Positions 56,426 to 64,000 of a DNA stretch of 64,000 nucleotides are shown here, piece after piece. How positions within the stretch are numbered: position 1 is the stretch's first letter; every line of letters begins with the position of its first letter. Source of the stretch: Agrypnia vestita (Eukaryota > Arthropoda > Insecta > Trichoptera > Phryganeidae). The notes under the pieces are model-generated. The model made no database searches and had not been told where the DNA came from. It saw only the letters and a list, made by a program, of their open reading frames with translations. The stretch is from NCBI GenBank assembly GCA_016648135.1, contig JADDOH010002114.1, positions 186,001 to 250,000 of the forward strand. Direction: 5' to 3'. Made by a program: the position numbers and the translations under genes.

Positions 56426-57468
56426 ATTTTATATATTGTTTATTTAAAAATGCATATTATCTTCCAATAAAATAAAATATTACAAAAACAAGTAACTGAG
56501 AAGAAGGAAAATAATATATTGTACAAAAATCTATTAATTATGACAAAATAGATAAATAAATTGCTGGCATTCCGTAACGAGTGACGGCGGTTTTAAAATC
56601 ATAAATATATTTACCGCGACTTAAAATACTTTGAACAAAATAAGCTAATAGAAAAATTGGAATAAGAGATGAAAAATTACACATCCTTCATTTTATTCAA
56701 AATGGAAGAAACAATATTATAAAGTAAATGAATTAGACATAATATAAAAAAAAAATATTTTAAGTACAAACAAATAAACAATAGGTAATATACAAATAAA
56801 TAAACGGTGATATATGAATAAAGCTAAATTTATTGTCTTTACAATCTGATCAGTAAATTGTTAGGATGGGTTAAAATGTAACGCGTACTGCAAAAAATAG
56901 CAAAGGTAATTGCGGTAAAATTAGAACATTTATTTTGGGTCTGCGTTCGTGAGCCAGAGTTGATTGATATTTTCAAATTCAATTTTGTTTGTAAAAGTGA
57001 ACACATTTCTGACATGAATAATTGTCGGACTCTAACGGCCTTGTTAAATATCAATTACGGTTAGTTGATTCATATCGCTGTGGGTATTATTGTAGTCATA
57101 AAACAAGACTCCCCTGCATCATGGGATTTGTGCCACGAGCTACCATAGTCGCATACCCCACAGTTGCATTAATTACAGAATTGAACTTTTAAAGGTGTGT
57201 GTAGTTAAAATAATTATTTGCGTGAACGCATATTCTGTTAGTTTTATTATAAGTATGAAACCAGTTATTAGAATTACAGATGATTTAATGTGATTATTCT
57301 TACTTATGTAAAGGTTTGTTATGAAGGCGCAAAGATTTTTGAGTGCACGAAGTGATTCTGCCTTTAGTATCCTTGCTCTCTTCGGTGTTCGATGTGTAAA
57401 TATAAGTCACGATGTGTGTATTAATGTCAACGCATAAAAGATTACAAGGAAGAAAAAGAGAGCTACTT
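56426..57468. other. AT-rich spacer
   Basis: No gene or repeat recognised. Two short minus frames (56839-57054, 57300-57608) are unassigned, the second running into the Harbinger terminus. Confidence 0.4.
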
Positions 57469-57730
57469 AAAGGTGGCGATTCGCACCGCGACCGAGACAG
57501 GAGACCGCGACCGACGACAGAGACGGGAGACCGCGACAAGTGTCTCGGTCTCTTCATAATGTACTGTGGGGTCGAGACTGAGACAGCAATCAAAGCGTTC
57601 AAATTCATTCAGTATCTTAGAGTCTGTCGTGTTGTAAGAGTTAGGTACTATTGGGATAAGAAGAAGACGTTGATTTGCTCTTATATTATTATTACAAATC
57701 GAAGAAAAGATTTCCTATTAACGAATTATA

Positions 57731-57922
57731 GTGACTAGAAGCCAGGAAGGATCATTTTTGTTATTAGTGAAGAATCACCTATTGTTTGATGACAATATGT
57801 TCAGGACATATTTTCGGCTAAATAAAACACAGTTTGATTACGTATTAAATTTACTGAAAAAGACAATGCTTACAAAAGGAAAAATATCGTTGAAAGAAAA
57901 ATCTGCACTAACTTTAAGGTAA
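57731..57922 (+). pseudogene. Harbinger-type transposase, N-terminal exon
   Basis: Encodes QEGSFLLLVKNHLLFDDNMF, RTYFRLNKTQFDYVLNLLKK and KISLKEKSALTLR. The order (L)FR-YFR(M/L)...FDYLL...KLALTLR is the start of HARBI1-like nuclease domains, upstream of the catalytic D-D-E part. The frame ends in LTLR exactly at AAG|GTAAGT, a consensus splice donor, where the family continues FLATG. The rest of the nuclease is absent, so no active transposase remains. Confidence 0.65.
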
Positions 57923-58100
57923 GTTTGCTATATCATGGAAAATGTTCTGGTCGAATTCGTTGCTCAAAATATTTTGAAATGGTTCACTCGAAGTATTTTG
58001 TGATTGGCGAGATGATATTTTTTCATCTCTGTAGGAATCTAGTTGTGCGTTTGATCAGTTCAATCAGCTTTTCACAGTCTTCATCAGAAAAAGCAGTAAT
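57915..58100 (-). pseudogene. MADF/Myb-like DNA-binding protein fragment of the Harbinger element
   Basis: On the minus strand: KITAFSDEDCEKLIELIKRT and TRFL, then, after a one-base frame change, YRDEKISSRQSQNTSSEPF and NILSNEFDQNIFHDIANL. (E)KLIELI(K)...FLY resembles the start of MADF domains, which occur in the second protein of PIF/Harbinger elements. It overlaps the transposase exon by a few bases on the opposite strand. A relic. Confidence 0.45.
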
Positions 58101-58126
58101 TTTTTACAATAAACAAACGCACGTAC

Positions 58127-58461
58127 GAAAATGTCCTTAGGTTTTCACGGCCGTTCAGAATCTTCTGTGTATAGTTTTCTGGGATATTCTGCCGTGTGTG
58201 TGTGATCTCTCTGGCCAACGTTTCGGATCCCATTGCAGGGTCCATCATCAGGACTGATGTGATGAGTGAGTGTTGAAGTGTAGGTTAAGTATTACCTTGC
58301 AATACCTGACTTCGGTACGGTATTGCAAGGCAATACTTAACCTACACTTCAACACTCACTCATCACATCAGCCCTGATGATGGACCCTGCAATGGGATCC
58401 GAAACGTTGGCCAGAGAGGTCACACACACACGGCAGAATATCCCAGAAAACTATACACAGA
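58127..58461. mobile_element. Family B foldback element (335 bp), intact, with 12-bp target duplication
   Basis: The same 12-mer AAACGCACGTAC lies immediately on both sides (58115-58126 and 58462-58473). The element has a 36-base unique leader (58127-58162), a left arm (58163-58306), a 12-base spacer (TGACTTCGGTAC) and a right arm (58319-58461). The arms are near-perfect inverted copies; I count about three mismatches in ~144 bp. The right arm contains CTGATGA (58374-58380), a stem GGACCC/GGG-A-TCC and GAAAC (58401-58405). It has no coding capacity. It resembles the ends of a Penelope-like element; the assignment is inferred. Confidence 0.85.
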
Positions 58462-58839
58462 AAACGCACGTACTTTTCGAACGAGACGCGCGACACTACT
58501 TATCGTTGTCGGTGACCGTCTCGCGGTCTCTTGTCTCGCGTTGCGGTCCCCTGTCTCGGTCTCGCTCGCGAACTGACTAACATACTAAATAATGCAGTCA
58601 ATTAGGAGTCTCGGTCTCTCGTCTATGTCGTCGGTCGCGGTCTCCTGTCTCGGTCACGGCACGAATCGCCACCTTTACAGTTGTGTTATACGTTACGTTA
58701 GCAATATCGAAAATTGAGAAGAGAATGATCTTTGAAGCGCAGGCAGACCGTGCTGGTACCCGCGCTGGGCGCGTGCATATGCACATGCCATGCTCCATCG
58801 TATTAAACGAACATGTCACTATGGAATAAATAAATAATG

Positions 58840-58975
58840 ATTCTTCTTCTTCCCGTACTTTGTCCGTTTAATGGACGTTGGCTGTCATGATGGCTATGCG
58901 GACTTTGTTTACTGCGGCCCGGAACAGCTCCACAGTAGACTGGCTAAACCACTGTCTCAAGTTTTTCAGCCATTA
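58840..58975 (-). pseudogene. RTE-like element 3' end
   Basis: Minus strand encodes WLKNLRQWFSQSTVELFRAA and VNKVRIAIMTANVH then stop, followed by a (GAA)n tail (plus-strand TTCTTCTTCTTC at 58841-58852). WL(R/K)NL(R)DW...FRAA..K matches the end of the intact element at 43.08 kb. Only about 45 codons remain. Confidence 0.7.
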
Positions 58976-59029
58976 AATAATAGTAAAGACAATAAACGAG
59001 CATGCCCGGGAGGCTAGCGGCCTTCGAGA

Positions 59030-59375
59030 GGATGATACAGATGCATGGCGGGGAGCCATTGGTCAGAGCATATCCAAAACGACGAGGTGCTGAGCAGGGT
59101 CGGCGAAAAGAGGCAGCTCCTAAATAGAATCGCCCAACAACGAGCGATTTGGATAGGCCATAACATAAGGCACCTCGGTCTGTTTTTTACCATCGTTGAG
59201 GGCAATATTGAAGGCAATAATTGTAGAGGCGACCGAGATTAAACTACATAGACCAGGTTATCGGAGATATGCGCTGTAGCACCTACCGAGAAATGAAAAG
59301 GCTAGCAGGTGACAGAGAGGAGTAGAGAGATGGAGTGCTTGGTGCAGACCAATCCTAGGATTGAGACCTAATGTT
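59030..59375 (+). pseudogene. LINE C-terminal fragment, plus strand
   Basis: Plus-strand frames read WSEHIQNDEVLSRVGEKRQL, LNRIAQQRAIWIGHNIRHLG, FTIVEGNIEGNNCRG, then LNYIDQVIGDMRCSTYREMK and RLAGDREE. (W)...NEEVL.RV.E.R.LL..I..R...WIGHI.RH..L...IEG.IEG is the usual post-RT tail of another RTE/CR1-like group. Stops and a frame change disable it. It ends in GGATTGAGACCTAAT and an (TA)n tract. Confidence 0.65.
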
Positions 59376-59383
59376 TATATATT

Positions 59384-59431
<48 letters not shown>

Positions 59432-59457
59432 ATATAATATATATTAGGTCTCAATCC
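59358..59457. repeat. (TA)n tract flanked by a 15-bp perfect inverted repeat
   Basis: GGATTGAGACCTAAT (59358-59372) and its exact complement ATTAGGTCTCAATCC (59443-59457) flank about 70 bases of AT/TA repeat. Both flanks encode the same GLRPN-type LINE end, so two retroelement 3' ends appear to meet tail to tail. Confidence 0.8.
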
Positions 59458-59615
59458 GTGTTCAAGGCGACCGGAATAGAGAACATCCGCAAGACATAGG
59501 ATATCGCGAGCGCAAAGCCGAAGAGCGTGCATGGAGTGCTAGAATACAAGGGTGCGGCACTCTATCCTCTCTACCTACCCCTGCGGTGACATGGCGTGAA
59601 GTTGGTGACTGAATC
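59458..59615 (+). pseudogene. LINE-2 family 3' end, short
   Basis: GTGCGGCACTCTATCCTCTC, TACCTACCCCTGCGGTGACA and TGGCGTGAAGTTGGTGA match the last codons and 3' junction of the LINE-2 family (as at 26.88-26.94 kb). The first 60 bases continue the tail-to-tail partner. Confidence 0.5.
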
Positions 59616-59701
59616 TTAAACGATTCATGTATTTAAACAAAAGCCTTATTGTGGTGTATAAAAGCAAAGGCAGCCATTTCCAAAAAAAAAAGTTTTGAAC
59701 T

Positions 59702-59973
59702 TAGTCATCGGGGATCACTAATTTAATGAATTATAGATTTTATATACTTATTCCTTCCAAAATCGTGTTTCCTATAAATTTATAGACTATATTTCCTATA
59801 AAATCTTTGGCTTGAATCTATCACTTATATTATTTTATAGTCATCGAGGATCACTAATTTAATGAATTATAGATTTTATATACCTATTCTTTCCAAAATC
59901 GTGTTTCCTATAAATTTATAGACTATATTTCATATAAAATCTTTGGCTTGAATCTATCACTTATATTATTTTA
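59702..59973. repeat. Tandem duplication, 2 x 136 bp
   Basis: Unit 1 (59702-59837) and unit 2 (59838-59973) start with TAGTCATCGGGGATCAC and TAGTCATCGAGGATCAC and are collinear to the end, with only about four to six differences. The sequence is AT-rich and not found elsewhere in the window. The high identity points to a fairly recent duplication. Confidence 0.9.
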
Positions 59974-60700
59974 CAATTAAGAATATTCTTACTCACTTAA
60001 TAAAATGCAATCGCTCAATCGAATTGATTAATTTTTGTAGTGAAATTTATTTGGGCCCGTTAGGGTAAATTCAAACAGTCAAAAGATACCGTCACACGGA
60101 TTCGCGTAACACCATGATGCTTTTAGCTTTGTTTACGCTAAATTTTCTGAATAAGGCATTATATCGTTAAGAGCAACTGTTATTGCGCCTGGCTACCTAT
60201 CAGAATAATCCAGATTCGATTCCTATGAGAGATTCCTAGTAAGTATTTCCGTTATTAATTATTTCCGTTATTGAACATTTAGAATACCTAAGTTTATATA
60301 GTAAAGTGCTTAAGAATCATATTTATTATTTATATACTATTTATTTATATTATTTAGAATCATATTTATTATTATTTACTAAGGAAAATGAATTCATATT
60401 TTAATGCTTAGGGGTAGGCCTGTTATTTATTATTATAAAAATTAATTAATGCATATAGTAAATATGCATTAATTAATTATTATAATGTATTTCCGCGACA
60501 CACACAGTTTTCGGATAGTGTCATGATAAAACTGCTATGATTAAATTAATCTGCGATATACACACCAGCAAACAAAAAAAAAAATTAAATTGTTAAGAAA
60601 TATACCCTATATAAGTATTGTCTGAATAAAGAAATATTGCGCTGTATTGAAGTATTAAAAACCTTTTTATAATGAGATACAAAGAAGTTTCGTTTATAGT
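59974..60700. other. AT-rich spacer
   Basis: No gene supported. Contains the hairpin at 60440-60478 and a run of short TTATTTA repeats at 60320-60370. Confidence 0.45.
60440..60478. repeat. Perfect 17-bp AT-rich inverted repeat
   Basis: AATTAATTAATGCATAT and ATATGCATTAATTAATT are exact complements around the 5-base loop AGTAA. Confidence 0.9.
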
Positions 60701-60702
60701 TT

Positions 60703-61060
60703 ATATGTAGGTATGTAGTAAGAACACAGTTACTGGATTTTGTCCCCAGAGAGATGATTAATTAATTAAGACAAATTAAGTTTCACAGAGATAAAGCTAT
60801 GAAATGAGAAACGTGCGTGGAAGTCTTTGATATACGATGGCCCAGGGCTCACAACCTGTATGAGCTAGTTTAAGTGATCATTCTATACAATGCAATGCTC
60901 ATCAATTCCATCGTAAGAACATCCACATATTATTAATTTTTAAAGTTCTATGTTTATATCTGACAATCTTTCATTTATTTGAATGGACTATACTAGAGAC
61001 ATCTGCAGTCTTTTTTCATGAACTTGTATGCAAAGATTTTTGCAGCTGGTAATGATACCT
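60703..61060 (-). repeat. Family A dispersed repeat, copy 9, nearly full length
   Basis: Minus strand order: GGTATCATTACCAGCTGCAA, TTCATGAAAAAAGACTGCAG, ATGTCTCTAGTATAGTCCAT, TGTGGATGTTCTTACGATGG, AATTGATGAGCATTGCATTG, TGATCACTTAAACTAGCTCA, AGGTTGTGAGCCCTGGGCCA, GACTTCCACGCACGTTTCTC, ATAGCTTTATCTCTGTGAAA, TTAATTAATTAATCATCTCT and AAAATCCAGTAACTGTGTTC. It defines the family at about 350 bp. An inner pair TTACGATGG/CCATCGTA could form a hairpin. No open frame. Confidence 0.75.
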
Positions 61061-61077
61061 TTATACTTAAACATTTT

Positions 61078-61335
61078 CTATATTCATGAAAAAAGACTAC
61101 AGAAATCTCTAGCATAGCCCATTCAAATAAATGAATGATTAGTACTTTCAAAAAATTTTGTATGTATGTTCTTACGATGGAATTAGTGAACGTTGCATTG
61201 TGTAGAGTGATCACTCAAGCCAGCTGATACAGGTTGTAGGCCCTGGACCATTTTATAAAAAAGACTTCCACACACTTTTCTCATGTTCGGGGCTTCATCT
61301 CTATGAAACTTCTGTAATTAGTCTTAATTGAATTT
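61078..61335 (+). repeat. Family A dispersed repeat, copy 10, head to head with copy 9
   Basis: TTCATGAAAAAAGACTACAG, AAATCTCTAGCATAGCCCAT, GTATGTTCTTACGATGGAAT, TAGTGAACGTTGCATTGTGT, AGTGATCACTCAAGCCAGCT, AGGTTGTAGGCCCTGGACCA and CTTCATCTCTATGAAACTTC. Together with copy 9 it forms a ~630-bp inverted repeat with a short centre. Confidence 0.75.
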
Positions 61336-62255
61336 CGCTTCAATAGTGCTTTCGAATTTTTAATTCAAGTAGGGATGGGCCGTGGTGAGACATAATTCCT
61401 CAACTAATGCATTTTTAAGACAAATATAATATTTCTTCCGTTAAAGCGTACCGTGAACATACTCACGTATTTAATTAATACCAGCCCTGAAATATTGCCT
61501 TATCCATATTACGACTAGTACCTACCTACGGCCAAGCCGCATGCAACGGTGCTCCATACCTACCCGTGCAGTCGCGTGCATTGTCCCCTTAATAAATGGC
61601 TTTAATTCACACAAACATTGAAATAACCCAGCCGTATCATTTAAGGGGCTGCTTCTAACGCAGGAGTTAATTTTAATAACTGTTCCCATGAAGTGCAATT
61701 GAAATCTACTTTACAATTTAAATCGAAATGTATTCTCAAGCTTATTGATTCAATTATTATAATATATGAGGGTTTTTCAAATATGATTAAGGGTTTAATA
61801 ATTCTTATAAACTATTTTAAATGTATTTATTGTAATAAGGGTGTTTTTTTGATTGACATCGTTCTTAAAATATTACTTGTTTTTGTGGTCGTACTATAAA
61901 AATATAAAAGTTCACTTAAGTATCAACACAATTTTTAAAATATTTCATTTTTGCAAACACTAATAATAATTCACCCTACTCTATACAATTATGTCATTGC
62001 AAAGAAGTAATCAAACGATCCACCTATAATAATGTAATGTATTGTTAGGACTTGAAATGAAATTTTCAATAATGTATTTTATATATAAAGCTATCAGCTG
62101 TCAGAAGACATTATGGACCTCGGAGTCCAGTAGGCATCTCAGTGAGATCACAATACATCTGCGTGATTTTCTCAAGCCTGGTCGACGCGATGTTATTCGC
62201 CACAGTAATTGGGCCATGTGTCCATTGTAGTGTTTTTAATATAGTATTAAAAAAC
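61336..62255. other. Spacer
   Basis: Mixed composition at 61370-61640, AT-rich after. No gene or known repeat. Confidence 0.4.
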
Positions 62256-62260
62256 ATTTA

Positions 62261-62870
62261 AATTTCTTCTTCTTTTTATTCTTCTTTCTTTTAATAGATT
62301 CATGTTGTCTGTTCTCCAGAGAATAGCGCCTCCTGTGAGGTTGTTTCCCAATTCTCCTTCCATCTTTTGGAGGTCTTCCGCATGGGCTGGTTCCTTGATA
62401 CTGACTATGCAGTGCGAAATAAGAGATTCTGGTGCTATCCATACTCTGGATATGACTATGCCGTCCTTCCTTCGCTATCTACTCTATCGTACAATGTTCT
62501 CAGCCTCACGCATCATTTTTATTCTGGTGTTTCTCATGCGATCCCTCAGAGTCTTGCCTGCTAACATCCTCAGTGTCTTCATCTTGAAAGTCCTCAATGT
62601 TTGTTTAGTCCCGATTGTGTCTGCCCTTACTCTAACGTCGTAAGTCATTATTGGTCTAACGCATGCTTTATAGATTCTCATCATGCTTTTGGCTATATCT
62701 TTATATTTCCTTGTGGATTTTTGAGCACCAGAGTTTGCCGATGCCTCGTTATCTTGGACATATATTTCTTCACACAGATCAGCTCCTCCAACTAAGTCTA
62801 TGCCTAGATATCTGAAGGTGCTGACCTGTTTGTTCAGTAGGTTTGTTCTCTATAGTCTACATTTAAATTT
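62261..62870 (-). pseudogene. LINE reverse-transcriptase C-terminal fragment with (GAA)n tail
   Basis: Minus strand encodes NKQVSTFRYLGIDLVGGADL, then DNEASANSGAQKSTRKYKDI and AKSMMRIYKACVRPIMTYDV, ADTIGTKQTLRTFKMKTLRM, LAGKTLRDRMRNTRIKMMRE, then after a stop and frame changes EPAHAEDLQKMEGELGNN. FRYLG (thumb), (S)..R.YKA.VRPI..Y and MKTLR...G.TLRDR.RN are typical of RTE-like LINEs. The catalytic YADD lies upstream and is missing. The 3' end is a GAA-type tail at 62261-62295, as in the elements at 43.05 and 58.84 kb. Confidence 0.8.
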
Positions 62871-64000
62871 GTAAGTCTTATATCTGATAATTCGACGGTT
62901 TTCGGAATAAAGTGTATTCTTTATAAGCTCATATAATAAAAATATTTATTCTTGATTTTGTAGGTAGTAATAAACATATTTAAAAACTCACGATATTTAA
63001 TGTTTCAGCGAGAATAACGCTCTCTTACTGCAAATATATAACTTTTAACCTTTTCATAAGCATGTCAGCGTTTGAATCCTTACGTGACGTTTTGTAAAAC
63101 AAGAAACACAAACGACAATAGAACGCACAAGCCAGACGCAATAAATATTAAAGTTAAGTTATAATATATTCATCCAAAATAAACATTCCCTTTATTGCTA
63201 CAGTGGGGAGGTTTGTGTAAGTTGGATGAATGCATAGCCTACCGCATTCGGAGTGGCTATTGTTAAATGACTTTCGTTATTTGCATAAGGCTTTCTTGTA
63301 GACTCCATTGAATTATTCAAGATCATGTAGAGATGATTTAAAATACAATCACGGCAACAAGGGTTGATATGCAAAACATTTTTTACACCTTAATCCCCGC
63401 CATCCGCTACGATATTGCTTTTTAAATATCAAAATATTTATCATATTTATGCGTAGAGTTTTATGGGTTTATTTAACATATTATGTATTTAAGCATTTTT
63501 TACTATTTAGAGATAATCAAGACATTTCTGCACGGTTGTGAAAACTCATAAATTCTACTAAAGGTACTTGGGCACCGCTGTGAAAATATTATTATTTTAA
63601 TGATCTAATTTTATCGCATACATATATTTGTGTTATTATTTTATCATTTAATTTTAACAACACACGCGAAGTATTATTTTTTATTAATATAATGCATAAA
63701 ATATTTATGTAAGAAATATTTTCAGTGAATCATTTTAAAATATAAATTATGTAAAGTATATGTACAATTATCGTGCCGAAATTCAAAACATGACACTTAA
63801 TTATTTCTTACTTATTACTTAGCTCCGTATCAAACATAATAATTCCGTTGTTTTTATTTTTAAATATCAAAACGAAAATGAAATTGTACAACTGTAGAAA
63901 TTAATTTTTGGTCTGTTAGGTATCAATTCATTTTTTGTAAGATGTGTAATTTTTAGTATTAACAAAAAATATAACTTGGCGATGAGCGTTTTTCGGGTCA
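62871..64000. other. AT-rich spacer to window end
   Basis: No gene, RNA gene or repeat family recognised in the last 1.1 kb. Confidence 0.45.

Larger units (their letters stand above)
57469..58676. mobile_element. PIF/Harbinger-type DNA transposon relic with nested insertion
   Basis: The left end AAAGGTGGCGATTCGCACCG and the reverse complement of the right end AAAGGTGGCGATTCGTGCCG match, and the terminal inverted repeat continues about 65 bp through GACCGAGACAGGAGACCGCG and ACCGACGACA. Subterminal GAGACCGCGA words recur (58506-58580). Flanking trinucleotides TAA/TTA next to AGGTGG are the kind Harbinger duplicates but are not identical. Inside are a transposase exon on the plus strand and a MADF/Myb-like segment on the minus strand, the two-gene plan of this superfamily. 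A 335-bp foldback element with a 12-bp target duplication sits inside it. Confidence 0.75.

Noticed and set aside
1..64000. CRISPR array, rRNA genes, operons or prokaryotic promoters
   Set aside because: The window is eukaryotic in character (SINEs, LINEs, splice donor, low gene density). No spaced direct-repeat array or rRNA-like sequence was seen.

Overview
The window reads as nuclear DNA of an insect, most likely a moth or butterfly. It is very AT-rich, has no bacterial gene packing, and carries no complete host gene that I can recognise. The best lineage clues are a non-autonomous Helitron with termini of the kind common in Lepidoptera (5466-5868), tRNA-headed SINEs, many short foldback/MITE elements, and RTE-like non-LTR retrotransposons with short microsatellite tails. 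The lineage call is an inference; no host protein supports it.

Layout. Long AT-rich spacers, in which I see nothing functional, alternate with two other kinds of sequence. (1) Transposable-element debris. There is one 5'-truncated RTE-like element with an intact 488-residue reverse transcriptase frame (43054-44536, flanked by an 11-bp target duplication). At least six C-terminal fragments of a second LINE family are present (near 25.4, 26.5, 27.9, 32.3, 39.5 and 59.6 kb). Other LINE relics lie at 11.2, 55.4, 58.9, 59.2 and 62.6 kb. A PIF/Harbinger-type DNA transposon relic (57469-58676) carries a nested foldback element with a 12-bp target duplication (58127-58461). Two SINE families and about ten copies of an unclassified ~350-bp repeat ('family A') complete the set. 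(2) Unique islands of higher GC, roughly 200-700 bp each, at about 1.1-1.9, 5.05-5.26, 7.04-7.33, 19.7-20.4, 21.2-21.7, 24.2-24.6, 30.05-30.4, 31.6-32.0, 34.4-34.8, 39.0-39.35, 45.06-45.26, 48.6-48.95 and 52.3-52.6 kb. I cannot assign genes to these. They could be regulatory elements or non-coding or first exons of a large gene; one (7.04-7.33 kb) ends in a consensus splice donor on the minus strand.

Most striking is the density of long inverted repeats: 9331-9524, 12906-13200, 18245-18464, 37291-37493, 40138-40382, 51354-51533, 58127-58461, and a head-to-head pair at 60703-61335. Several share a conserved block with the pattern CTGATGA...GAAAC around a short stem. This resembles the hammerhead-like motif reported in the terminal repeats of Penelope-like retroelements, although the fold is not canonical here. 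A second unusual feature is a ~420-bp stretch (45601-46020) with only about 4% G on the plus strand.

There is no operon or pathway to describe. The window is best read as an intergenic or intronic region shaped by repeated insertion, truncation and nesting of transposable elements.
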